A stretch of 64,000 bases of DNA from Cristatella mucedo (GCA_009760855.2 WPIO01000032.1:2923001-2987000), one strand, 5' to 3'. Counted from the first letter of the stretch, positions 46,219-58,428 are shown. Program-made: numbers and translations. The notes: a model not told the origin generated them from the letters alone.

Positions 46219-46900
46219 CTCCTAGCGGTGGAGTACAGGCAGCGGCGACGCGCTCGGATCGGCGGCGGTACGTCTACAGATGCAGGACGGGACAACCGGC
46301 GCGTCCGGCCGGTCGAAACTGGTACGATCCGCGGGGGTCGCTGCGTTCCGCTGCGGAACGGCACACGCACGGTCCTGAACAGAGGGCTATTCAGAGAGTG
46401 CAAACAACTGACTGAGGTTCATAACCAGACAGCTGTAGCTTTAGCTCCAAGGATACGCCAGCCAATGGCTTGGACGCATGCCGCCAAAGGGCTTCCGTTT
46501 GCTACGCCAATTACACTCCTCACCCCCAACCCACGACAGGTCCGCATCCAGCGCCTGTAGCGTCGGCGCGGGTTCGGCGGCGACGAGCTCGTACACTGCG
46601 CTCTCGCTCTTATGAGCGTTCCATTAACAGATTTTTAGAGAAAACAGATCCAAAGCTATCGTACTTACTGATCGTAAGAGCCCGCCCGAAGTGGCCGACA
46701 CCCGGTGGTGGCAGGTAGGCTTCAGGAAGAGGCTCGGGGCAGTGGCGGTCGGTTTGAGGCGGCTGCGGGCGGCTGCCTCCGCCCTCTTAAGCGGGATGGC
46801 GGGGCTGGCAGTGGTGGATACTCTTCCCTGCTCTCGCTCTGCATTATTCAAAGACCAGAGCGCTTTCGTTACCACCGTACTGTAGATGCTTATCTGTACC
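46219..46900 (-). promoter_or_regulatory. GC/CpG-rich 5' region of beta-2
   Basis: The DNA around and upstream of beta-2 exon 1 (about 45.75-46.85 kb) is rich in CGG, GCGG and CGC. No TATAAA is seen on the minus strand within 600 bp of the ATG. It is probably a CpG-island type promoter; the start site is unknown. Confidence 0.45.
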
Positions 46901-49100
46901 CGTGGATGCGTTCGCTGGGAATCTTCCTCGGTCGCCGGTAACTGCGACCCTCTATGGTAGATAGTCTGAATCGTGCCAAGGTCAGTGAAGACTAGACGGG
47001 TGCAGAAATTGAGTGGGGCGGATGAATGAATTCGGTGTGCTCTGGCTGCAGCCCGTGCTGTGGGTGGGGATGCGCTGAAAAAGCACCCACCCGAACGTCA
47101 AGAAATACTCGTAAGCGTGAAACGCTATAGATTTCCCGCATTAGCTTTGTGGCTGCTGCGTCCTTATAAGCGCAGGAATTTGTGAGCACATTTTTTCTTT
47201 ATACTCGCAGTCTTAACGACTCGTCGATAGATCATACCCGGAAGAGGCTATTAACACTAATCGACGCGCCAGGCTGGCGGTGCACCCAGATGCCAGGTAA
47301 TTCCTGCTATGATGTGGAAGCTAGCGAAACGTGAACACGGCCGTGCATTATTTATGCAACAATATGCTCGTGGAAATTGTTTCGATACTAAAGCACTACG
47401 TGGGGTTATAAAATAATGGCGATTCACACTAGGGAGTATTACTTCGGGTGTGGGCGTTTTTCCCACCGCTGGTTGAGGGTGGATAATAGCCTAAACGGTC
47501 TGCCGTTCGGACACGCTTGTTAAACGGGAGCGCTCAAACGAATACATTGCGTGAAGTTAATGCGTGGGGAAGGTCATTAATGTAATAGCCCAGTGGTACG
47601 GCTCAGTCACCTCACCCCATGGCCAGGCCAGCTGGAGTTTGGGTACCCCGGAATCTGTTCAAGGTGTGCTTATTTTCGAAATTTACTCTCACACACCACA
47701 CACACACACACGCGCGCGCGCACACACACGCGCGCGCGCACACACACGCACACACACAACACGCTTGCGCACACACGCACACAAGCACGCAAGCACCGAT
47801 GCAATCGCCAAGTACAATCCAGGCGTCTTTTTTCTCTGCAGATGGCACTCAGCTTATCAATGTTTTTACCCTTACCGGCCTTTTATCACCGTTGACTCTC
47901 TCCACCTGCCCACTTTTACGTGGAGCATGATGGATCCTGCATTGCATTGGCTTACGTTAGCGTACCCACTGGGATGGGGGCCAGCGGGCCCAGGCCCACC
48001 TTGGGTAGACCCCAAAGCTTGCCGAATGGCTACCCGTACTCCCACCCCCACCGGCGCAGCCCTTCAGCCCGCCTGCGACTGGATGCCTCTAAGCTATAAG
48101 TTTCAGAACCAAAATGGAACCGGTGTATACGGGCTCCAAAACCTAGCTGCGAATGGCCGCTGATGCCCAGTTGCTCTGGTGAGTGGAACGACAGACGAGG
48201 GTCAGAAGAGAATGAGGGTGAAATTGCGACGTTCTCGGAGAAAACGCCTCGACTCTTGAGATATGATCAGCCAACCGGTATCGCTAGCCACTCAGTCCTC
48301 CGTGAGCCAGACGGCTCACGAACCGCAGAGGCATGCATCGTGGCAGGCTTGGCGCCTGCCGCGACCGTCTTTCGATAGACTAACGGGCTGAGGGGAACAA
48401 CTGGATGGTGGTCAGATCGTGGGCAGCCATCCGTGATGTCCAGCCAGTTGCCCAATGCAAGAGGGTCAAAACTCTCCTTTATCGCTCTTCAAGAGGTAGG
48501 TATGGTTAGCATATTGAAAGATAAATGCCAAGTACTGATATTGAATCCAGGTAGAGAGCCCTTTTCGCATCGGGTGTGTGCTCACTCTCACTCCAAATTG
48601 ATGGTACACTCACATCCTTTGAGACGCATGTATGCGTATCGTTCTATTTGACGAATTCTGAATCTAAGCGTACAGGTATGTCAATAGTCTCGGGAAAAAT
48701 TTTTTCTGCGGTATGCTTTAGCTGCAAAACAGCATTTCAAAAGACATTATTATTATTATTATTTAAAAATCTAGTGGATAAAATGATGATCACATATCGC
48801 AAAATCTATTATGTTGCATTGGCTTATTAGAGTAGCTTTCATTGACCTTTGTCCGACTTCACTTACACTTGAGAATAGAAAATCTTCTAGTTGATGCTTG
48901 TACCACTGAAAATTGTGCAGTGATCTGGCTTCATCGAATGAAATTTTTCTCTAAATATGATTTGACTTTAATAAGCGAATGAAGCCCTAGAAAGTGTATC
49001 CTGCCGAATTAAAAACTAATGTCCTCTAAACGCACAGCTTCAGCAAACTCTCTCTTTCTCTCCTTTAATTCTGTCACTGGTCGCCTTCCACATCAAAGTG
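46901..49100. other. intergenic with CA/CG microsatellite
   Basis: An ACAC/CGCG array lies at 47690-47790; an open frame (47564-48163) runs through it and is unconvincing. A short (ATT)n tract lies at 48746-48763. No gene recognised. Confidence 0.5.
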
Positions 49101-49288
49101 GTGAGCCGTGATGGCACACTGGGTAAGGCGTTTGCTTTCACGACCTCGGGACCGAGGTCGTGGGTTCGATTCCTGCGGTGGGCAATCCTTTAACGCCACT
49201 GCAAGTGGTGGCGATAGCCGTAAAGGCTCTTCTGTCGCTATACAAAAAGAGGCTGTTTAATCAGCTAGTATTAATTTCAATTAATTTT
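49101..49288 (+). mobile_element. SINE-B, best-preserved copy
   Basis: Contains GATGGCACACTGGGTAAGGC (A-box region), GACCTCGGGACCGAGGTCGT (a palindrome in the anticodon/variable region), GGGTTCGATTCC (B box), GCGATAGCCGTAAAGGCTCT, and terminal TCAGCTAGTATTAATTTC. Used as the reference for the other copies. Confidence 0.9.
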
Positions 49289-49919
49289 AAATCAAAGTGG
49301 TTTACATAATTGAAAGGAACTTAATCATTATTTTAAAGAGTGGAGCAAACCTGGACCTTTTTACCTGTTGTTTAAAAATGGGCCGCTGTCACCTTCAAGG
49401 TCTAAGATATTCATCTGACTCTAGGTTTTCAAGACACTAAACTAGCACAGTTGTTTGTGCTTCTTCTTTGGTATAATGTAAATAGTCTGACTCAAACATT
49501 CCGATGCCGTAAATTACCTAAATTGTATTTCACTTTTGTTTTATATACTACATACGGGTCGATATTTTATTTATACGCCAGTCAATGTAACTACATAATC
49601 TCTGCAAATTAGGATGAATATCGTTACTCAAGGCAATTTCTGCACCGTACTCAAAGCTTAAGTGAGTCTAAAATTAATCGGTAGTCAATAATTTTGATCT
49701 AAGAGTTAAAGAAGAAGTGGAAAGCATAGCTGAACGAGGAGCAAATGTAAATTGCTAATTTATAGTAACTGGGCCAGTAAATAGCATAGAAAGACCAGCG
49801 AAGAATAAGTAAAAATGGCTGGAAATATAAGTAGAATTAAAGATCATATAACTGCATAGAGATTATAGCACTGAATTCCCAACTACTCTCCCTACTATGC
49901 AGGGCACCCTAACCATGTT

Positions 49920-50065
49920 ATTCTGATTGACATGTGCATATTACCGCTAACATTTAATCATGTTTCCTTTACAGCATTTACATAAAGTGCCTAGAAAAAA
50001 ATTATCTTATCTGAGGACAATACAAATTTATTATTATTTGTATTATTATTCTTATTTTTATTATT
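49920..50065 (+). mobile_element. LINE-A 3' UTR and tail
   Basis: GACATGTGCATATTACCGC, then AATCATGTTTCCTTTACAGC, then AAAGTGCCTAGAAAAAAATT (hairpin mutated) and (ATT)n. The upstream ORF part is absent. Confidence 0.8.
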
Positions 50066-50334
50066 GTATACAAATGCATTATTTTAATTATCGCTAAAAA
50101 CAATCTTGGCTTTCATTTCTGCATAGCCCAGTTCTAATATACCCTTCTACCCTTCCAAGCCTGCCCTCCGTCCAACACACTTTATTTCCTTGCTATTTTT
50201 TTCGATAACATTCGCGTTTGGATTGCTACTAACTTAACGTGGATTGCTCCTAACTTCATGAAGCCTAACAATATTTAGGTGAAAAGTGTAATTTTTAGGA
50301 GAAAAATTAACTGTTACACGAAATTTGCATGACC

Positions 50335-50552
50335 TAGCTCTCAAATTCATCTAGCTAGCATCACTCCAGTGTCATTGGCCAATAACCTAATTGCACTATT
50401 CCAATAATATTGTTATTAGATGAGCAAGTTTAACAACTGTCAAGTCTTCCTACTTTCAGCTCAGGAGCCTCACCCCAATAAGAGCCTTCCTAGATAAAAG
50501 TACGACAGTCAAACTAGCTCATTCGTTTTGTGACGTCATGTCTAGATTGTGT
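50335..50552 (+). mobile_element. LINE-A RT fragment, strongly degraded
   Basis: Nucleotide landmarks of SPVESARN, 'SAYFQL', 'IRAFLDKST' and 'VKLAHSF' can be followed through several frame breaks. It ends where the AT cruciform begins. Confidence 0.6.
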
Positions 50553-50566
50553 AAGTAAATATACAT

Positions 50567-50616
50567 AAATTCTCTCAAGACGTTATATAAATATAAATAT
50601 ATAAATATATATATAA

Positions 50617-50690
<74 letters not shown>

Positions 50691-50707
50691 CGCCTTGAGA
50701 GAATTTA
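50567..50707. repeat. long AT cruciform flanked by inverted SINE/LINE tail sequence
   Basis: AAATTCTCTCAAGACGTTAT on the left and ATAACGCCTTGAGAGAATTT on the right are inverted copies, with about 95 bp of (TA)n between them. The whole unit can fold into one hairpin. Confidence 0.92.
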
Positions 50708-50850
50708 ATCTCTATCCAGACGCTTTATATGTACCTCGGGACTCGAGCCCACGACAAGCGATTAGCTGCGCCTAATCCTGGACAGGGATTCGAACATGAT
50801 GTCCCCTGTGGACGCGGTTATCTGTACACTTGTAAGCGCTAAGCTATCAT
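50684..50850 (-). mobile_element. SINE-A tail with composite tRNA-like head
   Basis: On the minus strand, GACTCGAGTCCC (a SCTCGAGYCC-type B box) and the SINE-A tail end at the cruciform. Beyond about 50772 the sequence changes to a second tRNA-like stretch with GTTCGAATCCCTGTCC, so the copy may be chimeric. Confidence 0.6.
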
Positions 50851-51112
50851 CTAAGATCACTGCTAAATTACGACCACTCGAGGACGGTAGCAGCGCTGCA
50901 TTTCCCACCAGGGGTGCAGTCATTTAATTCAGCCATAGGTTCGGGGTCTCTTGTGAGAAGGCGCTCATTGTTATCATCAAATACTATATCCGACATCTAG
51001 GAACGAATGGTTCTTAGAGGTACGCTTTTACAGACTAGAGGATCCAGATGGCCTCAGGAATTATAAGTATACTGGAATCAAGCGATCTGAGACACAGACT
51101 TAGGTGTCTATT

Positions 51113-51130
51113 CCCCCCCCCCCCCCCCCC
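51113..51130. repeat. poly-C run
   Basis: Eighteen consecutive C residues. Confidence 0.97.
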
Positions 51131-51725
51131 GCTTATAGTTGGCAGTAATAAAATTTCGGCTGCAGGAGACGGCACTAATAACCCGGAGCGTGCAGTGCGT
51201 ACACCTTACAGCATGCTAAGATCCAGAAGTGCAGTTACCGCAAATGAATCAATCGATTTTTCTGAATTACTTCATGAGAATTCAGGCTACCGTGTAATTT
51301 GTATTTCTTGGCGTTAGGAAGAAGAAATTGCGTAATATTAAAGCAAAAAGGACAAAATACTCAGGCTTACATAAAAGGGATGTTTATTTAAATTTAGAGT
51401 TGAATAACCTAAGCATCTATATGGCCCTGTAGTTTATCAAGTTCGAGGTTTAGATACTCATATCTCCTTGCCAGGGCCGTTTCTGTGGCAGTTAAGCAAG
51501 CCTCCATGACTCTGAAAGCTAATAAGGTCCAGGTTCAAGTACCTATGGTGGCAGCATTTGTTTACCGGCTATTGATTTTTTACATAACACGCAGTTTTTA
51601 TTCCCCTCGTGGCAGCTTTTACATAACTCGCATTTTGCACCCCCTATTGCAGTTTGATGAGGTAATAGCTGCTGACCTGCAATCGATAGATGAGACTGTC
51701 GCTCCGGTTTGATGAGTTCCTGACT

Positions 51726-51855
51726 GCCCTGGTTTGGCCGATGGGTAGTGAGTGGTGCTCGCCTTTAAAGATTAAGGTCGCTGGCTCAAGTCCTTCGGCA
51801 CATGTAACGTGCCTAGTAGAAGAAGTTAAATTCTCTTACGACGATAAAACAAAAA
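51726..51855 (+). mobile_element. SINE-A, degraded
   Basis: TGGTTTGGCCGATGGGTAGT head, GGCTCAAGTCCTTCGGCA B-box region, then GTGCCTAGTAGAAGAAGTTA and TTCTCTTACGACGATAAAAC tail. Confidence 0.75.
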
Positions 51856-53019
51856 TACACATTCATCTTTCATCAGGTACAGCTGACCTTCATCAAACTA
51901 TGGGTACCGTAAAATGCCTTTAACAGATCGCGAAAACGATGCAAGATCGGAGGGCAAAGAATGCACCAGTAGATAATATATTTATCTATTGGAAGAATCT
52001 GATAGTCTCCAGACTTCTGTCCAGAAGCACTGTGCTGACTATAGATATATAGCTATTTGGTAGTCATGGGTCCATTCGCCAGTTGCAGAGCAATTCCAAT
52101 CATGCCGAGCATCCCTGTGCTTCTGCTGAGAATCTTTGGTGACAGGCGTGGACTGCGTTGCCAAATGCTAGGGCCTTGTCTAGATCTTTTAAGTGCTCCA
52201 CTCAGGAAACAGTACTAGTAAGGTCATATGGAGTAACTTTTATACTACCAATGCCCGACCTTTAAAATTCGACTAGTAGATGATCTGGAAGTATTACTGG
52301 ATGCTCAAATGTGACCCCACTCGAGTATAGACGTAGAGAGTCGTCTGATGGCGTTCATCTTGCTCACCGATCGGTACTCTTGGCATACTTAAAAGTTATG
52401 TGGACATAACTAACCGGTTTTTTTAGTCTCAGTATGTATTGTTAAGCCTATTTTGCATGCGGAGACAAATATTCAAGACTACTGAAATTCAGGCGAACGT
52501 CGTTGATACAACATATGAATGTGCTGATGACGATGACAAAAATTGTAGTTGTTTTAATTATCGCCATCCCTGTCAGCAGCTCACCAAATGACCGTGCCAT
52601 AAATTTAAATACTTGACCAATTTGATGGTTACCACGTGTGGTGCAGACGCAGAATATTCACAATAAAAAAAATAAAATCTTACTCTTACAATCATCAAGC
52701 ACGCTAAGACGTATTTCGCTGATTGCTTTCTGCAGATTGTGCTAGAAGTCTGTCGAGCAACTTGATCGGTTCTTTGCTAGAGTCACATGCTCGAAAAATC
52801 GCTATTCCCAAAGCTGCTGAAACTGATTATTACTGTTGCCTTGACACCTGCTTTTAGCCGACTCTGTTAGTGCTGTAGTTAAATTGGATATCTGGCTGAA
52901 GTAATAGCGCATCAAGTCTTCCGGAGCATGTTCATATTATTGCGGTTTTCTGTATGACCGAGATAGAAAAAAATTACGCACCTCAAAGAATGCGCACACT
53001 TGGCTTCTATAATTTAAAA
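51856..53019. other. intergenic, no recognised feature
   Basis: About 1.2 kb; no gene or repeat family recognised. Confidence 0.45.
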
Positions 53020-53182
53020 AATATTCGCTGATTTAACAGCCTCATGTGTATAGCGGTAGAAGAGCCTTAACGGCCATCAAAACTGCTTGCAGTTGTCAAT
53101 ATAAGATCGAACACTGCAGGATTCGAACCCACGACCTCTGTCGTAAAGAGCGAGCACCGTACCTCCTGGGCTATCGCGGTCC
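53020..53182 (-). mobile_element. SINE-B, minus strand
   Basis: The minus strand carries GGTTCGAATCCTGCAG (B box), a degraded GATGGCCGTTAAGGCTCTTC body and a GAGGCTGTTAAATCAGC end. Confidence 0.82.
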
Positions 53183-53584
53183 TAACGAAGACCTCTTAGG
53201 AGGATATTTTGCGTACTGTCTCGTTTCTTTCGCCCTTTTATTGGCTTTGTTAGCATTAGACAAGGCTCGCAGCAAAGGGGGAATGAACTGTTACAAACTT
53301 CGCCTCCTTCGATGGCTAACGGGGTTATCACTTGGGAACCGTTGCAAGTGCCAGACGTTTAACCGAATGACACGCAATAGATTCAGCTTGTAGCGAAATT
53401 AGCTCAGCGCATATTTTTAGTCCGTCGCCCAAGTACAGAGGGCGACAGCTGCGACGTAGATCACATTGGCTGGCGCACATGCCTCTTTCAGCGGGTCAGA
53501 AGAGAGAGTCGGCCCTCTTGATGTCACTTTCATATATGTCTAACTCTGGTAGTTTTGTTAGGTCTCTGCTTATGACGCTTTCCT

Positions 53585-53588
<4 letters not shown>

Positions 53589-53651
<63 letters not shown>

Positions 53652-53666
53652 TATTTATATATATAT
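53589..53666. repeat. (GA)n then (TA)n microsatellite abutting SINE-A
   Basis: About 30 GA units (to 53649) followed by TA units that lead straight into the minus-strand SINE-A 3' end. Confidence 0.95.
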
Positions 53667-53796
53667 AATTCATTTATATAGCGCCCCAAGAGAACTTAAT
53701 CTCTATTCTGGTGCTTCACATATGCCTCGGGGCTCGAGCCCACGACCTCAGTCAGACCTTGGTCGGGGCGAACACCTTAACCGCTAGAGCAAACTA
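53667..53796 (-). mobile_element. SINE-A, well preserved
   Basis: The minus strand reads GGTTAAGGTGTTCGCCCCGA (head), GGTCGTGGGCTCGAGCCCC (B box), AGAGATTAAGTTCTCTTGGG and GCGCTATATAAATGAATT (tail hairpin). One of the closest matches to the LINE-A 3' hairpin. Confidence 0.9.
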
Positions 53797-53984
53797 GTGT
53801 AACGCGAGCCCTATTTGTCGCCGTCCCAGCTCGTGACCTAAGCTCCGCCGTTATAAGTAATCAGTTATAAGTTTACTTATGTCTGTAGTTTTGAAGGATG
53901 ACGATTTACGTGCTGTCGCTGCTCCGAGAAGTCACGCAACTACTGTTCCGTGCCCATTGTGACGACACAACTACTTTCGACGCG

Positions 53985-54148
53985 TACGCTTTAGCGAATC
54001 GCATTGCGTGGTTATTCATGGTGTTTATCGAGCATGATACCACTCACCATTCGATCGTGTTTCCTTGCAGCAAATGCAAAGCGCCTACAAAGAGATTGAG
54101 TTCTCCGAGGGCGCTGTATCAATTGTATTATTGCTATTATATTGTTGC
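53985..54148 (+). mobile_element. LINE-A 3' UTR and tail
   Basis: CATGGTGTTTATCGAGCATG, then GCAAATGCAAAGCGCCTACA, AGAGATTGAGTTCTCCGAGG, GCGCTGTATCAATTGTATTA. The hairpin is intact. Upstream ORF absent. Confidence 0.85.
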
Positions 54149-54833
54149 TCACAACTAGCCCTTACGTTTTACCAGATACATAACTAGGAATGAACTACGA
54201 GGTTTAATTTTAGTCCAGTATCAATTTTTCGATCGTGCCGCATCAAATAATGCATTTAGGTGAATGCTAAAATACCAGATATTGATTTAATTAGCAAACT
54301 AAGTAGTGATCCTCTTTTAAAATATCTGACTACTTGCAACAATATAGCACAAACGTTAGCCACGATTGGCATGCTTTTTAAATTTGAATATAAGCAGAAT
54401 TTTTTTTTATCTATAATATAAAGTATGCTACAATTTGGGCGGACTAAATCAAAGTCGATGAGAACTTTCTCAGACTTAAAAATTCGGAAAAGCTGTTTCT
54501 CTATGCTCAATACTTCGCATCAGTAGAATACAGCTACGGCATGCTAAGAAAGCAAAGCTTGAGGTAGCCTAAATGTAATTTAATGTTATATATCTCCGTC
54601 TGTAACTCCGCAAAGTCATAAAGACTAAGTGTGTGTTACGCAGGAGAGTTTTGTCTAGTGCAACCACAGCCTAAGCGGCTTTCGGTACGCATTCGGTAGC
54701 CAACAGACTTCGTCTCATGCAACAAAGAGAAAGTGGGAAGCATAGCAGAGTCAGAAGAGCAGTTGAGGTAGTGAGTAGCATGGAAGTAGCAGCTCAGGAC
54801 CGCTGAAAAGGATGAGCCACAGTCGGCAGCGGA

Positions 54834-55072
54834 AGATTTTTCAGTGGTCCTGAGCTGCTACTTCTATGCTACTCACTACCTCAACTGCTCTCCTGATTCT
54901 GCTATGCTTCCCACTTTTTCTTTGTTGCGTGAGACGAAGTCTGTTGGCTACCGAATTCGTACCGAAAGCCGCCTAGGCTGTGAGTGCGCAATACAAAACT
55001 CTCCTGCGTAACACCCACATGATCTTTATGACTTTGTGGAGTTACAAACGGAGATACATAATATAACATAAC
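54834..55072 (+). mobile_element. LINE-B 3' fragment nested in inverse orientation
   Basis: Plus-strand LINE-B 3' end (CAGTGGTCCTGAGCTGCTAC, ending ACGGAGATACATAATATAAC) inserted into the minus-strand LINE-B C-terminal codons. AAGA/AAGACT at the edges looks like a short target duplication. With the host's own 3' end it makes a palindrome. Confidence 0.85.
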
Positions 55073-55580
55073 ATAAGACTAGCTGTCGTTGCGTAAGAAT
55101 TGTGGAAGCGAGTTCCACAGTCTAGGACCTGCAGAGCTAAAGCTTCTGTCTCCAACCGTCTTTAAGCGGAGGAATGGAACATCTAATTTATTGTCCACAC
55201 AGGACCTGAGGGCGCGAACAGGCTGAAACTGATGCAGCAGTTCAGCTAGGTACGAATGAGTCAAGCCATGGCGGGCCTTGTGGGTCAGCGTAAGAACTTT
55301 GCTCTGTATCCGTTGCTCAACCGGCATCCATCCTAGCTCTTTTAGCTAAGGAGACACGTGCTCAAACCTCTGGGACTTGTAATCAAGCCTTGCAGCCATA
55401 TTCATCACCAGTTGCAGTGGCCTAAAGGCTTTTTTGGTAGCCCAGCCAAAAGGGAGATACAATAATCAAGCCGAGACAGAACCAAGGAGCTAGTTAAATT
55501 TTTTGCAAGCCAATGTAGAAGAGAGCGCCTAATCTTGGATAGGGATCGGACGTGGTGGCTAGCTGTAATATATAATATAA

Positions 55581-55712
55581 AATTCATTTATATAGCGCCC
55601 CAAGAGAACTTAATCTCTATTCAGGCGCTTCACATATGCATCGGGGCTCGAGCCCACGACCTCAGTCAGACCTTAGTCGGGGCGAGCACCTTAACCGCTA
55701 GACCAAACCAGC
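55581..55712 (-). mobile_element. SINE-A nested in LINE-B
   Basis: A well-preserved SINE-A (GGTTAAGGTGCTCGCCCCGA head; GGGCTCGAGCCCCGATGCA; AGAGATTAAGTTCTCTTGGG tail) splits the LINE-B RT reading frame. Confidence 0.88.
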
Positions 55713-56265
55713 TCGGCTGTAGAAGCAGTCGTCTGAAGGAAGCTTTTAAAATTGAGGCAGCTGTTGAAAATGACACATACATTTCGAGCACGTGGATGGT
55801 CCCACAACAGCATCACCTATTAGAAGAGCAAAGCCTTCTTATTCAACCACACGCTTAGGGTGTCCTATGAGCAGCAGTTCGGTTGTGTCGTCATTCAGTT
55901 TCAAGAAGTTTTCCGACATCCAGGATCGAATGTCGGCAAGGCAAGCATTCAGTTTCTCAGTTGCTGCTGCAGATTGCGACGGTTTGAATGACAAATACAG
56001 CTGAGTATCGTCAGTATAAAAGTGATATCTTAATTAATTGGCCTTAATCACTTTTCCCAGAGGTTGAGTATAAATGGAGAACAGCAACGGACCAAGGACA
56101 GAGCCTTGAGGGACTCCACAGGTGACACCGGTGCTTCGCGATTGCAGTATAATAAAATAACTGAGAATGTTAGTTAGATTGTGGTCATTATTCAAGGAGT
56201 AACTCGTCAACAGGTTAATATCTTCATAAATTCTATCAATCTCGTTACATGAGCTGACCAAAAAA

Positions 56266-58364
56266 GCCTGCTACTTATATTCAGTCTTCTGGCAAGGTGG
56301 GCCTCAAAAACTTCTTCAGACAATGGAGCGTGCTGAAGGTGCGTTCAGCAGCCGCAATCGTTATTGACCATGTTTTACCAGATAAACGAAATGCTACATA
56401 TGTTTGTACTCAAGTTATTGCCATAATGAAAAAGCAGTCTCTGGTTAGTCACATTCTTTTAGGACTCGAGTGTTTCAGGTTTTTGAGATCGTTCAAATTG
56501 ATAAGCTATTTCAACAGTTGAGGTTTGGGCAGAAAGCGTTGCAACGTCCAAAAATCTATCATTAGAAAATCTACAGTGATCATAAAGTAGAATTGTTTTG
56601 CAGCTGGTCGCTGATTCTCTTACCTCTAAAAGTGACATCGGTATTTCCATATAATTACATAGCTCATTTGACGTACACTATATAGAACACTTCATTTGCA
56701 TGGCCTCCAACTTATGCCGATTTTGCTATGCCTATTGCCTGAAATCACGGCCTGAAAATGAAACCAGAGAAATGCGCTCTGTATATAAAATACCAATATA
56801 TTTGGCCAATCTGTAATCACGCTGTGGAAGTGCATCGGGACAATTGGATCTCCATTAGAATGCTAGAAATCAGCCATATCACGACGACACTAACGATTAT
56901 GGGTGGTTCCGGAATTATAATCTATAGGACCTGGATATGTGGCGTTTAATAATTGCCAGCTGTCTTCTAAGCTTCGAGCCTGTTGTATACTGCGACTGGA
57001 GCTATACAAAGTAGCCCCCGTGACTGCCGAACACACTGTTCTACGCCAAGGATGCAGACTTGTTATATTAAGGTCGCGACGCTCTTTATGGCTACAGTGC
57101 TCTGCTATCGTCGGATTACCTATGCCTATCGGTACACAAACTTTGACTCGTTAGCCATACTTCGACGTATTCGCTGAAACAGTCTTTTCACGTGTCGGCA
57201 AGGACTAGCACTGCTACGGGCGCCGCGCTTGTGGCAAGGGACTCTAATTCAGAAGCCTGTACAGATGACACAATGAAGCGGCGAAGTGAATTCAAAGGAT
57301 TATTAACTTCAAACTATCAAAAAGCATTTCATAGTGCTAACAGCGGACTAGAGAAGTTTACGCGACTAGAAAATAGCTTCCACTTGTCGGTCCGGTTACA
57401 TACGCAGGTTACACACGCTGTTGATACACCTGCTCAAATGTTCTAGACTTATCCTAGCTAAAGCCAGCGATGAGAAAGCCCCATTGCAAATAAAAAATCA
57501 ATGTATGTGTTAGTTCTTAACGCTTTTTAAAATGCGTGGATTTTTAATTGTGAGGATTGTTTTTTAAACTGCATGAGTTTACGGTGCGTATTATTTGCCA
57601 GGTCACCTCTTACCGTAAACGGTATTCACGCTTTTACCGCTAGGCTAGTTGCTGCCGATCACTATTTCGATGTGGTCAGCTTTCGCAGAATTGGGATGGG
57701 CTGCGTTCTATCGCCTGTGGCTTTCTACTTAGTGACGGGCGAAATTCTTTCATCTGAGAGGGCTGCGATCTCCCACGTGGACGCGCTGTTTTCTTCCATC
57801 GGGTTCGTGAGACGTGAAAAACATTGAGGCCTTACCTCGGGGGAAGGATCGTGCCTTCGCTAAGACTTGAACACAATATTGGCTCATAATTTCTTAAGAA
57901 TTCGTCTTGTGTGTACTGCAACAGTGTGATGGATGAAATACGGGAAGAGGTGAAATGAAATTTCATATTTAGTTTGAGCTTCCATGCCCGTTAATGAGAA
58001 CTTTCGGAGACGCAGCGAAACAGAGCCAGTTATAGCGAAAGCAGTCGGATGTTATCGAATGGTGTCGTTAATATTGCGGCAAATTTCTCTGTTCCTCGTT
58101 GAAGCGGTTCAGAAGTGGGTCTGGTTAAAAAAATGTCCTTGTTTTTCGTTTGCCGCAGTTTATTTTGCTTATTTCTTTCGCAGCCAGGCACATTACAAGT
58201 AAACCTGTGGGGAACAGTCGCGACAATCCACGAGACGGAGGTTGGCCCTACGGAGCTCAGCTTGGGGGGGGGGAGTTGGGGTCCGTCTCATGCACAACCT
58301 CTTTCTCTTTCTGCTTAGCGCCCGTAGAACCTCAGTAACCTGCTTACGTCACCCAAGGTCTATG
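56266..58364. other. intergenic, no gene recognised
   Basis: Short frames only (for example 57573-57827). The 57080-57240 segment is similar to 21445-21590. Confidence 0.45.
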
Positions 58365-58428
58365 CAAAGTGCATAGATAGAGATTAAGTTCTCCGAGGGC
58401 GTTGTACAAATGTATTAGTATTATTGGG
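58365..58428 (+). mobile_element. LINE-A 3' terminal fragment
   Basis: GCAAAGTGCATAGATAGAGA, then TTAAGTTCTCCGAGGGCGTT, then GTACAAATGTATTAGTATTA. The hairpin is partly kept. Confidence 0.78.

Larger units (their letters stand above)
54588..56265 (-). mobile_element. LINE-B host copy, interrupted by LINE-B (inverted) and SINE-A
   Basis: The minus strand reads, from high to low coordinate: [20 protein letters not shown] (RT), relics of the YxDDTQLY and NDD motifs (55.85-56.03 kb), SINE-A interruption (55581-55712), NLTSSLVLSRLDYCISLLAG, RIQSKVLTLTHKARHGLTHS, GDRSFSSAGPRLWNSLPQFL, then an interruption at 54834-55072, then the C-terminal and 3' end to 54588. The sequence above about 56165 is uncertain. 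Confidence 0.86.

Noticed and set aside
49101-49180. tRNA-like sequences with A and B boxes
   Set aside because: Each is fused to a repeated non-tRNA tail and occurs in many diverged copies with poor acceptor stems, so they are SINE heads and not tRNA genes.
57573-57827. 84-codon open frame
   Set aside because: No recognised domain, no flanking exon signals, and surrounded by anonymous DNA.
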